Source of the DNA: Inia geoffrensis | Lineage: Eukaryota; Chordata; Mammalia; Artiodactyla; Iniidae | DNA: 64,000 nt | Direction: 5' to 3' | NCBI GenBank assembly: GCA_036417435.1 | Contig: CM070899.1 | Coordinates: forward strand, 157,051,494 to 157,115,493 | Shown here: positions 1 through 11,915 of the stretch, piece by piece | How the letters are laid out: every line of letters begins with the position of its first letter | How positions within the stretch are numbered: position 1 is the stretch's first letter | The notes under the pieces: generated by a model | The model's database searches: none | The model's input: only the letters and a program-made list of their open reading frames with translations | What the model was told of the DNA's origin: nothing | Position numbers and translations under genes: made by a program

Positions 1-1344
1 CACACATTATACACACATGCGTATATACACGTGTACCCTCGTGTGTGTATGGGGTTGCCATGTGAATTGCATCGTCTCCCGTGAGCCACAGCCAAGGAAG
101 TTGGAGAAACTCTCTTGTATTCTGTTTACTTAAAGAGAAAGGAAAACAAGTCAAAGTTCCCTTGACGTCTCAGGAAACAGGCAGCACATGCTTTTAGTGC
201 AGGCTCTGAAGGCTAAGGAGGGAAGACTGCGTCCCCAGCCGCCACAGGCGCTGGAAGGCATGTTGGCATCGCCCGTGGACATCCAGGAAAGCACTTGGAC
301 CTAGGAGGTAGGAAACCTTGGCTCCAAGACCGCGGCCAATACTCCAGCTTCCTGGATCCTCCATGTTTCTTACCTGCCTGTGTCTTGACGCCAGTTTGAG
401 CCTAAGCATGATATCACATGTGAAGGTCCTTACCTGTGGCCCTAAGGAGGCCCTCCTTCCTTCTCATTCTCACAAGCAGAGGTTTTTAACTTGCAGAGAA
501 AACCCAAGTCATCTCTGACATGCATTACAGTGACAAAGGCCTCGTAGAACCAACCCCACCCCCCTTGCACGCAACTCACAAAGGAACAAGACAGAAACTT
601 AAAATAAGCAACAACAACACACAGGGAACCCGCCCAGTCCCTCAGCCAGCTAGCGTAAGATACACACAGGAAGGAAGTGGCTGGGGGATTCAAAGAGGCC
701 GAGCTGCGATGTCTCAGGAAAGGAATATTTTCCAACCAGCCTGTCCCATCTGTGGTTGGGAACAAGGTTTCAGACGTAGCCTTGTCCAGTGCCCCCTCCT
801 GGACCCCCCACTGGCAGTCTAGACACAACAGTGAGGCCAGATCCACACAGGAAGGCACCCAGCGGGCCCAGCAAACCTGTTCCCACTGGTCCTCGGGCAG
901 GCAGGCGTGGGCGGCTGCACAGTCTGAAGGGCTGAGGGAAGACCTCCAAGAAGCTGGTTTCTCCGTGTGCTCCCTGCGACTGACCCACAAACCTGTTTTT
1001 GATTTCTCATCCAAACCAGCTTCAGGCCCCGACAGGTCCAGCCACCCGGAGGGTGTCACTCCCTAGCAGAATCCCTTCGACACCCCTGCGACCTGGGAGG
1101 GCACCCCTGCAGGACCCGGCTCTGAGCCTGTCCTGCCTCTGCCACCGCCCACCCAGGTCCGGGCTCAGTGGGTGACCAGCACCCTAATTTGTCTATTCTG
1201 TTTGTTCTCTGCCCTTCCTCTCTGCCTTCCATCCGAGAGCCCATTCCCATCCCCAGAGCCTAGCTCAAGGCTACTTCCTCTGCGCACCCTCCCTGACTCT
1301 CCCTTGCTTGGATTAATCTGGCATTTTACCATCTCGGCAGCCGT
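1..1344. other. Intergenic; no gene seen
   Basis: The first 55 bases are a degenerate (TG/CA)-rich tract. The rest is moderately GC-rich single-copy-looking DNA. About 1,180-1,330 resembles an L2 3' region (pyrimidine-rich, CTCTGCC and CCCTGACTCTCC blocks) but is too decayed to assign. Reading frames on both strands overlap each other and look like chance. Confidence 0.5.
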
Positions 1345-1500
1345 ACGTCCAGCTGTGTGAGCCCGAGCAGGTTGATGAGCTAACTCTCTGAGCCTCCTTC
1401 CCCGTCTGTAGGACGGGGATAATCAAGTTGCCAGCTGGGGCGAGATCATGGCAGCAAGGCACTGAGCCTGTGAGTGGTACGCCAGGGCTCCATCAATGTC
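1345..1500 (+). repeat. MIR SINE relic
   Basis: The order 'ctctgagcctcc...ccccgtctgtaggacgggga taat' followed by 'aaggcactgagcc' matches the MIR core and 3' part (the 'cctcatctgtaaaatggggataat' block). It is heavily diverged. Confidence 0.6.
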
Positions 1501-3487
1501 AGTACCAGCAGTCATGAGGATAACTGGCCTTCCATCCCCCGACAAGAGTAATCTCTCTGCAGTAGGACTCATTGGCCCTCCCTCCATTTTCCATTAGTGC
1601 CTATAGAATCGTCCCTACATACTGTAGGTGCTCAAAAAGAAAGGTGAGGGGCAGTGTCTCCTAGCTGTCTGGGTCCTGGAGACCCTGCAGGGCGGGAGGC
1701 AGCTAAGAGCCGGAGGGTGGCAAACAGCACCCCTTGTGGGAGGGGCAGGAGCAGCTGGGGTGGCCACACCTCGGCTGCTGGGGGCCAACGTCCACTGCCT
1801 GGCGCCCGAGACGTTGGTCAGCGCCGGCCCTCCTCCAACCAGGCAGGGGCCACGCTGCGTCCATACCCAGGGCTCGGGAAGACCTCGCAGGTTCACCACT
1901 CAGTGCGGGTGTGCCTCTGAGTAGACGTTCCCTGGGCCCCTTGAAGTTTCTAGAATCCAAGCCCCCAGGCTGGACGGGCATCCCCACCCCTGACCTTCAG
2001 CAGGAAGAAGCCAAGCGCACTCGCGCACAGAGGCCAGAGCTGACCAGGTGCCTGCAGGGTCAGAGGCTGGATTCTCCTTTTCCTCCTCCAGAGGCCAGCG
2101 AAGGAAGGAACATGAAAGGCTGGCATTCCAGGGCCCTGCAGTGGGCTCAGGCAGAGGGCGATGGTGTTGAGGGCACGGTTGCTGAGGTCACTTAGATTCT
2201 CCAGGTGGAGGCTCTGTTCCTCAAGTTAAAACAAACACGTTGTTCTTGAGAATTTCAGGACAGAGAATTGTTGAGGGTTTCTGGCTTTTCCCAAATAAAT
2301 GGGCTGTTCTCAGGCCTGTGAAATAGAGAGGCCCGAAGGACCAAGGCCGAGGGGGTGCCAGGACCTGAGCAGACCAGCAAGGCTGACCTTGGACCTTTTG
2401 GCCCAGCACCAGGGCCCGAGAAGAGGGGTGCCTTTGAAAGAAGGGTTTTGGAGGGGAATCTCAGTGGGGTGGACCCAGGGGATCATGTTTCCCTGGTGAT
2501 CAAAGGTGAGGACCTAGTCACCCTACTGGGCACGAGCCACAGCCCGGAGCCTGAAATCTAGAGTCGTGCTGGGGCTCGCCCGGCCCTCCCATCGAGTGGC
2601 TTCTCGGCCCCGGTGCTTCTGGACGTCACGCAGGGTCCCCTGATCCACTAGCTCTCCTCTCTTCCCTGTAATCTCCTCTCTCCTCTGGCCTCCTCCCTCC
2701 CCAGCTCCTGCCTGAGAAAAGAGGCAGCAGAGAGAAATTCTGAGACCTCTGCCTGCCTGTCCTGTGCTCAGAACCTTCTCTCCTGGCCCATCTGGGGTAC
2801 AGCGCACCCTCCATGGGTCCACCTGGGATGGAGTCGCAGATTTACCAGCGTTACCCTCCCTCCCGAAACTACCAACACAACCAGACAAACTTGTGAATGA
2901 CAGGACATCAGGCGAGGAAGGATGGCAGTCCCTGGGTGGTGGGAAACAGATGGGTGAGTCCTGTGATGGCCTGCTCCCTGCCTAAGAGGTTTATGGGCTA
3001 CAGAGCAGACCGGGGGTTTCCTGGACAAACAGAGAAGGCTCCCCAAGTTCAAGAGCTGGAGCTGGACATCCAGGGAGATAAAGGCAGTTAGGGTCTTCAG
3101 GACAGAGGACCCCTAAGGAGACTGCTGCCAGGAGAGAGCCCTGGTGATCTGCTGAGGGTTCCCTGGGGCACTCACATGCGTCTGTGAAGAGCGCCATAAG
3201 TGGGGAGAGACTAGTGCCCGGTGCCCACGTGGGGTTCTACCAGCCAGACCGGAACCTCAGATCCACTGAGTATCGGGAGAGGGCTCAGGGGTTAACCCAG
3301 ACTCTTCAGTCTGGACTGAGCACAGCTCCAAACTCACCCAACAAATCACAAAAGCAAGACCGGAAACAATCAAACAATTTCTAAGTAACTTACTTGTATC
3401 TCAGAAAAAAACTCAAGAATATTTCTCAGAATACAAAAATATCAAGCCTCCAACCTGGTAAAATCCACAACACCTGGCATCCAATTG
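1501..3487. other. Intergenic; no gene seen
   Basis: Moderately GC-rich DNA without a recognisable exon, domain or repeat. Frames such as 1,734-2,195 (+) and 2,523-2,888 (-) have no family resemblance and overlap other open frames. Confidence 0.5.
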
Positions 3488-3767
3488 AAATGGACTTGCC
3501 AGGGGCTTCCCTGGGGCTTCCCTGGTGGCGCAGTGGTTAAGAATCCGCCGGCCAATGCAGGGGACACGGGTTCGATCCCTGGTCCAGGAAGATCCCACGT
3601 GCCACAGAGCAACTAAGCCCGTGTGCCACAACTACTGAGCCCGCGTGCCTAGAGCCCATGCTCTGCAACAAGAGAAGCCCCCGCTCGCCACAACTAGAGA
3701 AAGCGCAGCAATGAAGGCTCAACACAGCCAAAAAATAAATGAAATTTTTAAAAAAATGGACTTGCCA
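3488..3767 (+). mobile_element. CHR-type tRNA-derived SINE with target-site duplication
   Basis: The sense-strand SINE starts GGGGCTTCCCTGG and has box-like sequences in GGTGGCGCAGTGGTTAAGAA and GGTTCGATCCC, then a body and an A-rich tail. It is bounded by a perfect 14-bp duplication AAATGGACTTGCCA (3,488-3,501 and 3,754-3,767). The first 11 bases (GGGGCTTCCCT) are duplicated in tandem at the 5' end. Confidence 0.92.
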
Positions 3768-4227
3768 AAAAACAATTAAAAGTTAAAAAAATAAATAGAT
3801 AAGCCAAGGGAAAAATGTAAAAACAAACAAACAAACAAAAAATAGAATGACCTTGCCTACAAAGAAGCAGGAAAACACGTTCCTAAGGAGGAGAGCTGGG
3901 CCTGATCGGCTGGCCAGAGCGGCTTGTGTGGGCCAGAGTCCATGTCTGCCTGGGCGGCAGCAGTGAGGGGGCAGCGATCAGGCAGGTCCCCTCTCCTAGC
4001 ACAGGAGCTCCTCTAAATGCTGGAGGATGATGAGGGGGCGGCGTGGGGAAGAGGTCATCAAATACACAAAAGAACCTGGAATAAGTCTCAACTCCACATC
4101 CCCCTCCAGTAATACTACGTGAAAGGATTTTCAAACTTGCCCTTTTTCTCTCCTCCTTTCTCTCTGTTTTTCCTCTTTGTTGTGAATATAATATACATCC
4201 AGAAAAAAAATTTAAATATAAGTGTTC
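3768..4227. other. Intergenic, A-rich then pyrimidine-rich
   Basis: Starts with an A-rich tract including (ACAAA)n at 3,818-3,841, then unique-looking sequence and a T/C-rich block at 4,135-4,180. No gene seen. Confidence 0.5.
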
Positions 4228-4373
4228 AACTTAGCAATTTTTTTTTTTTTTTGTCCACACCTCACGGCATGTGGGATCTTAGTTCCCCGACCAGGGATTG
4301 AACCCACATCCCCTGAAGTGGAAGCACGGAGTCTTAACCACTGGACCGCCAGGAATGTCCCTTAACTTAGCAA
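4228..4373 (-). mobile_element. Short CHR-type SINE with target-site duplication
   Basis: It reads from a T-run (poly-A on the minus strand) through GGCATGTGGGATCTTAGTTC and GGGATTGAACCC to CCAGGAATGTCCC, so it is a minus-strand tRNA-like SINE. The 10-bp duplication AACTTAGCAA flanks it (4,228-4,237 and 4,364-4,373). Confidence 0.88.
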
Positions 4374-4766
4374 ATTATGGTCAAGAAAACCCCTGCGTCC
4401 CCACCAGTCCGATGCATCCCAGTGGTACCTCCTCCCTCCCTGGCCCCTGCCTGGATTTATGCCCCCTGGCATACCCAGGAAGCTCTTCCCGAAATGGTTT
4501 TATAGTTGACCAGGCGTCCTTGCATCCAAGGATGATGGTGAGAGCTGCATGTCTGTGTAATGTCTGTCAGTGGAATCAAGCAGTGTATGCACAGCTTATA
4601 TCTACCTTCTTTCTCTCAGTATCATTTTAAGATTTACCCCTTTTACTGGATGCATCTGTAGTTCATTCTATTCCTGCTGTATAGAATTCACTATATGAAT
4701 ATGCTTTTTTTTTTAGTCCATTACACTATGGATGGGCATTTCCATTGTTTCCATTTGGGGGCTATC
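4374..4766 (-). mobile_element. L1 3' fragment
   Basis: The sequence TTTTAGTCCATTACACTATG...GGGCATTTCCATTGTTTCCA is the reverse complement of the L1 3' region. It resumes after the LTR at 4,767-5,140. Confidence 0.65.
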
Positions 4767-5140
4767 TTAGTTCAGGCTGCTGTAACAAAAATACCATAGG
4801 CTGGGTGGCTAAAACAACTAACATTTATTTTGCACAGTTCTGAAGGTGGGAAGTCCAAGATGAGTGTGACCACATGGTCAGGGGTCAGGTTCTGGTGAAG
4901 GCCATCTGGAAATCTTCCTGATTTATAGATGGCTGTCTTCCCCTGTGTCCCCACATGGCAGAGAAAGAGACAGAGAGAGAAACTCTCTCTTGTCTCTTGT
5001 ATAAGGTCACTAATCCCACATGAGGGCCCCACCCTCATGACCTAATGACCTCCCAAAGGCCCCACTTCCAAATACCATCACATTGGGGATTAAGTTTCAA
5101 CGAATGGATTTGGGAGACACAAGCATTCAGTCCAGAGCAG
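4767..5140 (-). mobile_element. LTR-like repeat (ERVL-MaLR type, MLT1/MST-like)
   Basis: It starts TTAGTTCAGGCTGCTGTAAC and contains ATTTATTTTGCACAGTTCTG and a block of CTCATGACCTAATGACCTCCC, ending near TTCAGTCCAGAGCAG. This is the familiar reverse complement of a MaLR-type LTR. It splits an L1 fragment, so it inserted after that L1. The subfamily is uncertain. Confidence 0.6.
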
Positions 5141-6320
5141 AGGCTATGATCAAGATATTGCTAAGGACGTACTTGCATATGTATTTGGCTGCAACACACA
5201 CACACATGCTAGTAGGTAAGTAGCTTCTAGAGGAATTGCAGGCTCATGGGTGTTGAAATCTTCAGCTTTAGAAGACACTGCCACACCATTCTCCAAAGTG
5301 ATTACAGCACCAGCAGTGTTAAGATTTCCTGGTAAGTTCACACACTTAACAACTCCTTGTTGTGGTGAGCTAGTTCACTGTGATTTTAACTTGCATGGTT
5401 AAAACACATGTATATGTTTATTGTCCATTTGAATATCCTCTCTTTGGAAATGTCTGTTCAGACATTTTGCCCATTTTTCCATTTTACTCACCGTTCTGTA
5501 TTTTTCTTATTGATTTTTAGATGTACTTTATATATTCTGGATATAAGCCCCTTGACAGTTACATGTATTGCAAATATCTTCTTCCACTCTGTGACTTAAT
5601 GTTTCTTTTAATAGTATCATTGATAAAGAAAAGTTTCTTAATTCAAGTGAATCAAAGTGATCAGACTTTTTTTTTATCATTAGGGCTTTTTCAGTCTTGC
5701 TTAAGAGACCTTTCTCTAGGCCATCAGCACCATTCATTTCCAGAATTTTTCATATTCCCACACTGAAACTTTGTACTCATAACATAATAATCCCCCACCC
5801 CACCCCCCTTCTCCCAGCCCCTGGTAGAAGCCATTCTCCTTCCTGTCTCTATGCATCTGACTCCTCTAAGTACCTCATGTAAGTGCAGTCATACTGTATT
5901 TGTCCTTTTGTGTCTGGCTTATTTCATGTAGCATCATGGCCTCAAGGTTCATCCAGGTTATAGCACATGTTGGAATTTCCTTCCTTTTTTAAGGATTTTT
6001 TCATCTTTTCAAGTCTATACTTTTTTTTTTCCCAAGTCTGTACTTTTTTGCACTTGGATTTTTCTCTCTTTCAGCAAGTACTGAAAAGGCTGTCCTTTCC
6101 CCACTGTTCCTGCAGGGCTACCTTTGTCATAAGTCAAATGAGCTTATGTGCCTGGGCCTGTTTCTGGGCTCTCTATTTTGAGCCATTGGTTTATTTTATA
6201 TTTTGGAGCCAATAATCAGGCCGAATTCATGGGCTTGCCACCAATGCAGCTGCTCAGGGCCCCATGCTCAGAAGAACCCTACACTTGATTTAATATTCTC
6301 CTCCTGCTGTCTTGGAATTC
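5141..6320 (-). mobile_element. L1 fragments, antisense
   Basis: Several reverse-complement L1 3' and ORF2-end segments follow one another, such as TTCTCCAAAGTGATTACAGC, GGATATAAGCCCCTTGACAG, GGCTTATTTCATGTAGCATC and GGGCTCTCTATTTTGAGCCA. The order repeats itself, so at least two separate insertions are involved. All frames are broken. Confidence 0.7.
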
Positions 6321-6564
6321 TTTTTATTATTTATTTATTTAATTGGGTCTTCGTTGCTGCATGCGGGCTTTCTCTAGTTGCGGCGAGTGGGGGCTACTCT
6401 TTTTTGCAGTGCTCGGGCTTCAGTAGTTGAGGCTCGTGGGCTCTAGAGCGCAGGCTCAGTAGTTGTGGTGCACGGGCTTAGTTGCTCTGTGGCATGTGGG
6501 ATCTTTCCAGACCAGGGCTTGAACCTGTGTCCCCTGCATTGGCAGGCGGATTCTTAACCACTGT
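6321..6564 (-). mobile_element. CHR-type SINE
   Basis: The minus-strand SINE reads TTATTTATTTAATTGGGTCTTCGTTGCTGC through GGCATGTGGGATCTTTCC to GGCGGATTCTTAACCACTG. The terminal CCACCAGGGAAGTCC part is missing, so the tRNA-related 5' end is truncated. Confidence 0.88.
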
Positions 6565-9115
6565 AGTTTAAAATACTGAGACTTCCAATCCAAAAACATG
6601 GTTAATTCCTCCAAATATTTAGATCTCTTAACATCTAAAAAAGATTTTTACACTTTCATCCCTATGCATGTTGTATGAATATCCAAGGAAGCTGACTTTC
6701 TTAAATTGTGGTAACAACACGTAACATAAAATTTACTATCTTAACCATTTTTAAGTGTACAGTATAGTATTGTTAACTCTGCCCACATTATTGCACAAGA
6801 TCTCTAGGGCTTTTTCATCTTGCCATTCTATACAGCTCCTCACTGCCCCCTCCCAATTAAGCCCTGGAAATCAGCATTCTACCTTCTGCTTCTAAGAGTT
6901 TGACTATTTTAGGTCCCTTATATAGGTGGAATGATACAGTATTTGTCTTCCTGTGGCTGGCTTATTTCATTTAGCATAATGCCCTCAAGGTTTTAGCGTG
7001 TGTCAGAATTTCCTTCCTTTTTAAGTCTGAATAATATTCTATTATATGTATAGACCACGTTTTCTTTATCCATTCATCGGTTGATGGACTTTTTTGTTGC
7101 TTCTAACCCTTGGATATTGTGAATAACATTGCAATGAACATAGATGCATAAATATCTCTTTGAGATCCTGTTTTCAGTTCTTTTGGAAGTATATCCAGAA
7201 GTGAGATTGTTGGATTATATGGTAATTCTATCTTTAATTTTTTGAGGAACTGCTTTATGTTTTCCATAGGGGCTGCACCAACTTACATTCCCATCAACAG
7301 CACACAGGGTACCAATTTCTCCACATCCTCACTGAACACTTGCTAGTTTCTGTTTTGTTATGTTTGATAGCGGCCATCCTAACAGGTGTGAGGTGATATC
7401 TCATTGTGGATTTGATTTGCATTTCCCTGATGATTAGTGATGTTGAGCATCTTTTCATATGCTTATTGGCCATTTCTATATCTTCTTTGGAGAATTTTGC
7501 CCACTTTTAATCAGGTTATTCATTTTTTTGTTGTTGAGTTGTAGGAGTTATTTATATATTCTGGATATTACGCCCCCCAATCAGATATATGGTTTACAAA
7601 TATTTTCTCCTCTTATATAGGTTGCCTTTTCACTCTGTTGATTGTTTTTGGGCTCTCTATTCTGTTCCATTGGTCTATATGTCTGTCTTTATGTCAGTAC
7701 CATGCTGTTTTGATTATTGTGACTTTATAGTATGTTTTGTTTTGTTTTTTTGCGGTACGCGGGCCTCTCACTGCCGTGGCCTCTCCCGTTGCGGGGCACA
7801 GGCTCCAGATGCACAGGTTCAGCGGCCATGGATCACGGGCCCAGCCGCTCCACGGCATGTGGGATCCTCCTGGACTGGGGCACGAACCCGTGTCGCCTGC
7901 ATCGGCAGGCGGACTCTCAACCACTGTGCCACCAGGGAAGCCCCCTATAATATGTTTTGAAACCAGGAAGTGTGAGGTCTCCAGCTTTGCTTATCTTTCT
8001 CAATAGTGTTTTGGCTATTCAGGGCCCTTAGAGATTCCAAAGGAATCTTAGTATGTTTTTTTTTCTATTTCTGAAAAAAATGCCATTAACATTTTGATAG
8101 TGAGTGCATTAATCTGTAGATTGCTTTGAGTAATACGGACATATTAGCAATATTAAGTCTTCTAATTCATGAACACAGGATGTCTTTCCATTTATTTATG
8201 CCTTTAATTTCTTTCAGCAGTGTTTTGTAGTTTTCAGTGTACAGTCTTTCATGTTCTGGGTTAAGTTTATTCCTAAGTATTTTATTATTTTTGATGCATT
8301 GTAAATAGTATTGTTTTCTTAATTTCCTTTCAAGGTTGCTCGCTGTTAGTGTATAGAAACGCAACTGATCTGTGTGTGTTGGTTTTGTATCCTGCCACTT
8401 TGCTGTATTCATTTATTTTATTAGGTCTAACAGGGTTGGGGTTTTGTGTGTGTGTGTGTGTGTATCATTAGCATTTTCTACATATAAGATCATGTCATCT
8501 GCAAATAAAGATCATTTTACTTCTTCCTTTCCAATTTGGATGCCTTTTATTTCTTTTTCTTGCCCAGTTTCCCTAGCTAGAACCTCCAGTACAATGTTGA
8601 ATAAATGTGACAGAAGTAGTCTTGTTCCTCATCTGAGGGGGAAGCACCCAGTCTTTCACTAAGTATGATGCTAGCTGTGGCAGTTTCATAGATGCCTTTA
8701 TTGGGTGGAGGAAGTTCCCTTCTGCTCTTAGTTTGTGAGTATTTTTATCATGAAGGGGTGTTGGACTTTGGCAAATGACTTTTGAGATGTTCATGTGATT
8801 TTTGTTTTTTATTCAACTGACCTATTATATCAATTTTCAGATGTTAAATCAGCCTTGCATCTCTGGATAGTTGGTCATGATATGTAGTTCTTTTTATTTG
8901 TGGCTGGAATTGGTTTGCTCTTATTTTCTGGAGGATTTTTGCATCCATATTCATAAAAGATATTAGTCTATCAGTTTCTTTTCTTGTGATGTCCTGTCTG
9001 GTTTTGGTACAAGGATAATACTGACCTCATAATAAATTGGAAAGTGTTCCCTCCTCTTCTATTTTTTAAAGTGTGTGAAGAATTGGTATTAATTCTCCTT
9101 TAAATGTTTGGAAGG
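6565..9115 (-). mobile_element. L1 3' region and ORF2 fragment, antisense
   Basis: It is read in reverse complement. The 3' UTR blocks (GGTGTGAGGTGATATCTCAT, GATTTGCATTTCCCTGATGA) come first, then decayed ORF2. The frame at 8,167-8,412 still reads like the L1 ORF2 segment around KTLLKEIK...NKWKDI. Further upstream parts reach about 9,115, where an LTR interrupts. A SINE sits inside at 7,740-7,945. The element is far from coding capacity: many stops and frame breaks. Confidence 0.85.
7726..7959 (-). mobile_element. Cetacean-type CHR SINE nested in L1
   Basis: A T-rich tail, then TTGCGGTACGCGGGCCTCTC, CAGCGGCCATGGATCACGGG, GGCATGTGGGATCCTCCTGG and CACCAGGGAAGCCCC. It is flanked by near-identical TATAGTATGTTTTG and TATAATATGTTTTG copies of L1 sequence. 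The target duplication shows insertion into the L1. The SINE body is about 7,740-7,945. Confidence 0.93.
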
Positions 9116-9461
9116 TGCTAGGGTCTGAATGTTTGTGGCCGGCCCCCCAGTTCACATGTTGGAATCCTTACTCCCCATGAAATGATGTTAGAAGGTGGGG
9201 ACTTTGAGGGGTGCGTAGGTCATGAGGGTGGGGCCCTCATCGGTGGGAAAGCTTATACAAGAGGACCCACAAAGCATCCTCACCCCTTCCGCCATGTGAA
9301 GATACAATGAGAAGTCTGCAACCTGGAAGAGGGCCCTCACCCAACCATGCTGGCACCCCAGTCTCAGACTTCCAGCCTTCAACTATGATAAATAAATTCC
9401 TGTTGTTTATAAATCACCCAGTCTGTGGTATTTTGTTATGGTAGCCTGAACAGTCTAGGAC
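9116..9461 (+). mobile_element. LTR-like repeat (ERVL-MaLR type) inside L1
   Basis: Reads TGCTAGGGTCTGAATGTTTG, then AGGTCATGAGGGTGGGGCCC, GCCATGTGAAGATACAATGAG and AATAAATTCCTGTTG before ending near CTGAACAGTCTAGGAC. The L1 sequence on both sides (CTTTAAATGTTTGG and TAGAATTCAGCACTGAAGC) would be contiguous without it. Confidence 0.65.
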
Positions 9462-10075
9462 TGTAGAATTCAGCACTGAAGCAATCTGGGCGTGGGATTT
9501 TCTTCATGGGTAGTTTATATTATTATTGTTGTTATTATTAATTTAATCTCTTTCTTATAGTTATATTCAGATGATCTATTTCTTCTTGAGTCAGTTTTGG
9601 TAATTGGTGTCTTTCTAGGAATTTGTCGATTTCATCTAATTTACCTAATTTGTTGACATACAGTTGTTCATAGCATTCCTTTATAATCCTTTTTATTTCC
9701 ATAAAGTTGGTAGTACTGTCCCCTCTTTCATTTCTGATTGTAGTAATTTGAATCTTCTTTCCTTTTTGTTCTTAGTCAATCTAGCTAAAGGTTTGTCAAT
9801 TTTGTTGATCTTTTCAAAGAACCAGCTTTTGGTTTCACTGAATTTGTCTATCGTTTTTCTATTCTCTGTTTCATTAATTTCTGTTCTGGTCTTTATTTAT
9901 TTTCTTCCTTCTGCCCACTCTGGGTTTATTTCACTCTCCTTTTTTCAGTGTTTTTAGATGGAAGGTTAGATTACTGATTTAGAGGTCTTTCTTCTTTCTT
10001 AATATAGGCATTTAAAGCTATCAGTTTTCCTCTAAGCACTGCTTAAGCTGAATCCTCATAGTTTCTGAACTCCTC
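9462..10075 (-). mobile_element. L1 ORF2 fragment, antisense (continuation)
   Basis: Reverse-complement L1 ORF2 sequence resumes after the LTR, with blocks such as GAATTTGTCGATTTCATCTA, TGTCAATTTTGTTGATCTTTTC and CTTTTTTCAGTGTTTTTAGATGG. No open frame of useful length remains. Confidence 0.75.
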
Positions 10076-10370
10076 TTAGACACATTTTGGACATCCTGGA
10101 TGATGCCACGCTACTCTTAACTTTTTCTCATGTTTTTCATCTTTTTGTCTTTTTGCCCTAGTCTGGGAAGTTCCTTTGACTCTATTTTCCAGCCCTTCTC
10201 CTGATTTTTGTTTTGCTTTGACAATCATATTTTTAATCTCTCTGAACTTTTTCTTGTTCCCTGATTTTTCCTTTCTCTAGCTTCCTGTTCTTGTTTTGTG
10301 AATGCAATACCTCCTCAAATATCTCTGAGATGTTAATTATGATTTTTAAGTTCTGCTCATTGCCTTTATT
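10076..10370 (-). repeat. Diverged AT-rich interspersed repeat, family unassigned
   Basis: Pyrimidine-rich plus strand. Its reverse complement resembles the A-rich block at about 40,500-40,720 (shared order: CTCAAAGA/CTCAGAGATATTT, then AAGGAAGTTCAGAGA-like and AACAAAAAA runs). It probably belongs to an old retroelement or DNA transposon. Confidence 0.35.
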
Positions 10371-11339
10371 ATCTCTATCTTCCCAGGACAGCTGTTGCTT
10401 GGTTCATCCAGGTCCTTCTCTCACGGCAACTGTTTTCCTTGGTTGCCAGTTTGCATGTACAGAGGAGAGACAGACTGAGGCGTGCGGACAGCGGGCAAAG
10501 CTCTCCTCTGCTGTCTGGGTCTGTTTCCTCAGCCGGCCTCGCCCCTTCCTGGGAAGGCTGGCTCCAGTTCTGTCCACAGAGTGACTCATAACCGGCAGCC
10601 TTTAGTGGAGGGTGCTGGACCTCCTCACCCCACAGAGACCTGGTGAATGAGGGTGGTACTAAGCCTGCTTCCAAGGTCACTTCCGAAGGCAAACCCAGCA
10701 CTGCTAGCCACATGGTGGAGCCTGGGTTCAAGGCAAGCAGAGTGCTCACCCCACTGTTCTGTGGACAATTCCCTCCACCAACGTTCCCCTCCCCTCCACC
10801 CCCGCCAGCAAAGCCCCCGGCCCATCTTGTTCACAAACTGCAGACTCTGAGCTCACAGCTTCTCCAGGTGCTGGGGAGGGTAGCACCTCTACCCAAGCTG
10901 CCTCTTGCACATATACTGAGCTGCAGTCTCCTCCTCCTTGGTTTATAAATCAATATAATCATGCCTGTTTTTAATTTTCTGGAAGTATATCAGTCAGGAG
11001 TCCTCCCACCCTCTTCTCGTGTCTGCTTGGCATTGTGCTAAGTTGCCATTTCTAGGGAGGTTGGAGAGGGTAGGGAAGTGAAAGGGTGCTCAGTCTTCCC
11101 CTGGTCACCTGAGCTGGCTCAGTTCCCTCATGTGTCTGTAAGTCCCAGACACATGCCACTGTCACCATAGTCATGATAACAGGGCTGTGTGTAGGAGGCC
11201 TCATCCCTGACAAGATCAGAGTCATCCCACAATAAACAGCCTGAGCTTAGCTCCAGTGCTCCAGTGCAGTGAGATCACGTATGACCACTGTCTGACTTGT
11301 TGTGCGAGAAATGTAATTGACTCCAAATGCTCTGAGAGG
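10371..11339. other. Intergenic; no gene seen
   Basis: GC-rich from 10,380 to 10,900, then mixed. Two overlapping antisense frames (10,375-10,749 -, 10,643-10,948 +) have no recognisable domain. Confidence 0.5.
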
Positions 11340-11915
11340 GGTGTAGCGGTTAGGACTGTCTTTAGCTGTGGGTGAAAGATACCCTAAAACAACAGTGACT
11401 TAAACAAGACAGAAGTTACTCCACGTGGGAGGAGGAAGGTCTGCTAGGGAGGGTGCAGCATGTTGAGGCTCAGGCTCCACCACTCCCAGGTTCGGCTGTG
11501 TGTGGCTTCCATTCCCAAGATTACCTCATGGTCCATGGTGACTGTTCCAGCTCCAGCCATCATGTGTACATTCCTGCCAGCAGAAGGAGAAAGAGGGATG
11601 AAGGGCTTGCCCACTCTTTTTAAAACTACTTCCTGGAAAATAAAATAAAAAGAAATAAAATTTAAAAACTACTTCCTGCAATAGAAGTTACTCATGGTGC
11701 TGCCACTCACACTCCATTGGCCAGAACTGGTCCAGCTAGCAGTGTGCCACGCTCAAAACCAAGGGTACCACTGTTAAGGGAGGAGAAGAAATGGTGGGGC
11801 CCACTGAGGGAGCCCAGGCAGGCACCACTTACCTCCCCAGTGGTCTGCGTGTCCTGGGTACTCGGGAATAGCCACTGTCCATGGCTCAGGTGGTCTGGTC
11901 ACTCCTCACCTCCTT
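11340..11915 (+). repeat. Diverged interspersed repeat, family unassigned
   Basis: The layout (TTAGGACTGTCTTTAGCTG, CTAAAACAACAGTGACTTAAAC, CATCATGTGTACATTCCTGCC, CACACTCCATTGGCCAGAAC) is that of an old mammal-wide repeat. I cannot name it with confidence. It holds a small tail-only insertion at 11,622-11,678. Confidence 0.4.
11622..11678. mobile_element. 29-bp A-rich insertion with 14-bp target duplication
   Basis: AAAACTACTTCCTG occurs at 11,622-11,635 and again at 11,665-11,678. Between them is only an A-rich (A/T/G) 29-mer with two AATAAAA motifs. This looks like a retrotransposition event in which little more than the poly(A) tail was copied. Confidence 0.65.

Noticed and set aside
3516..3590. 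tRNA gene
   Set aside because: The tRNA-like promoter boxes belong to CHR SINEs; no stand-alone cloverleaf was found.
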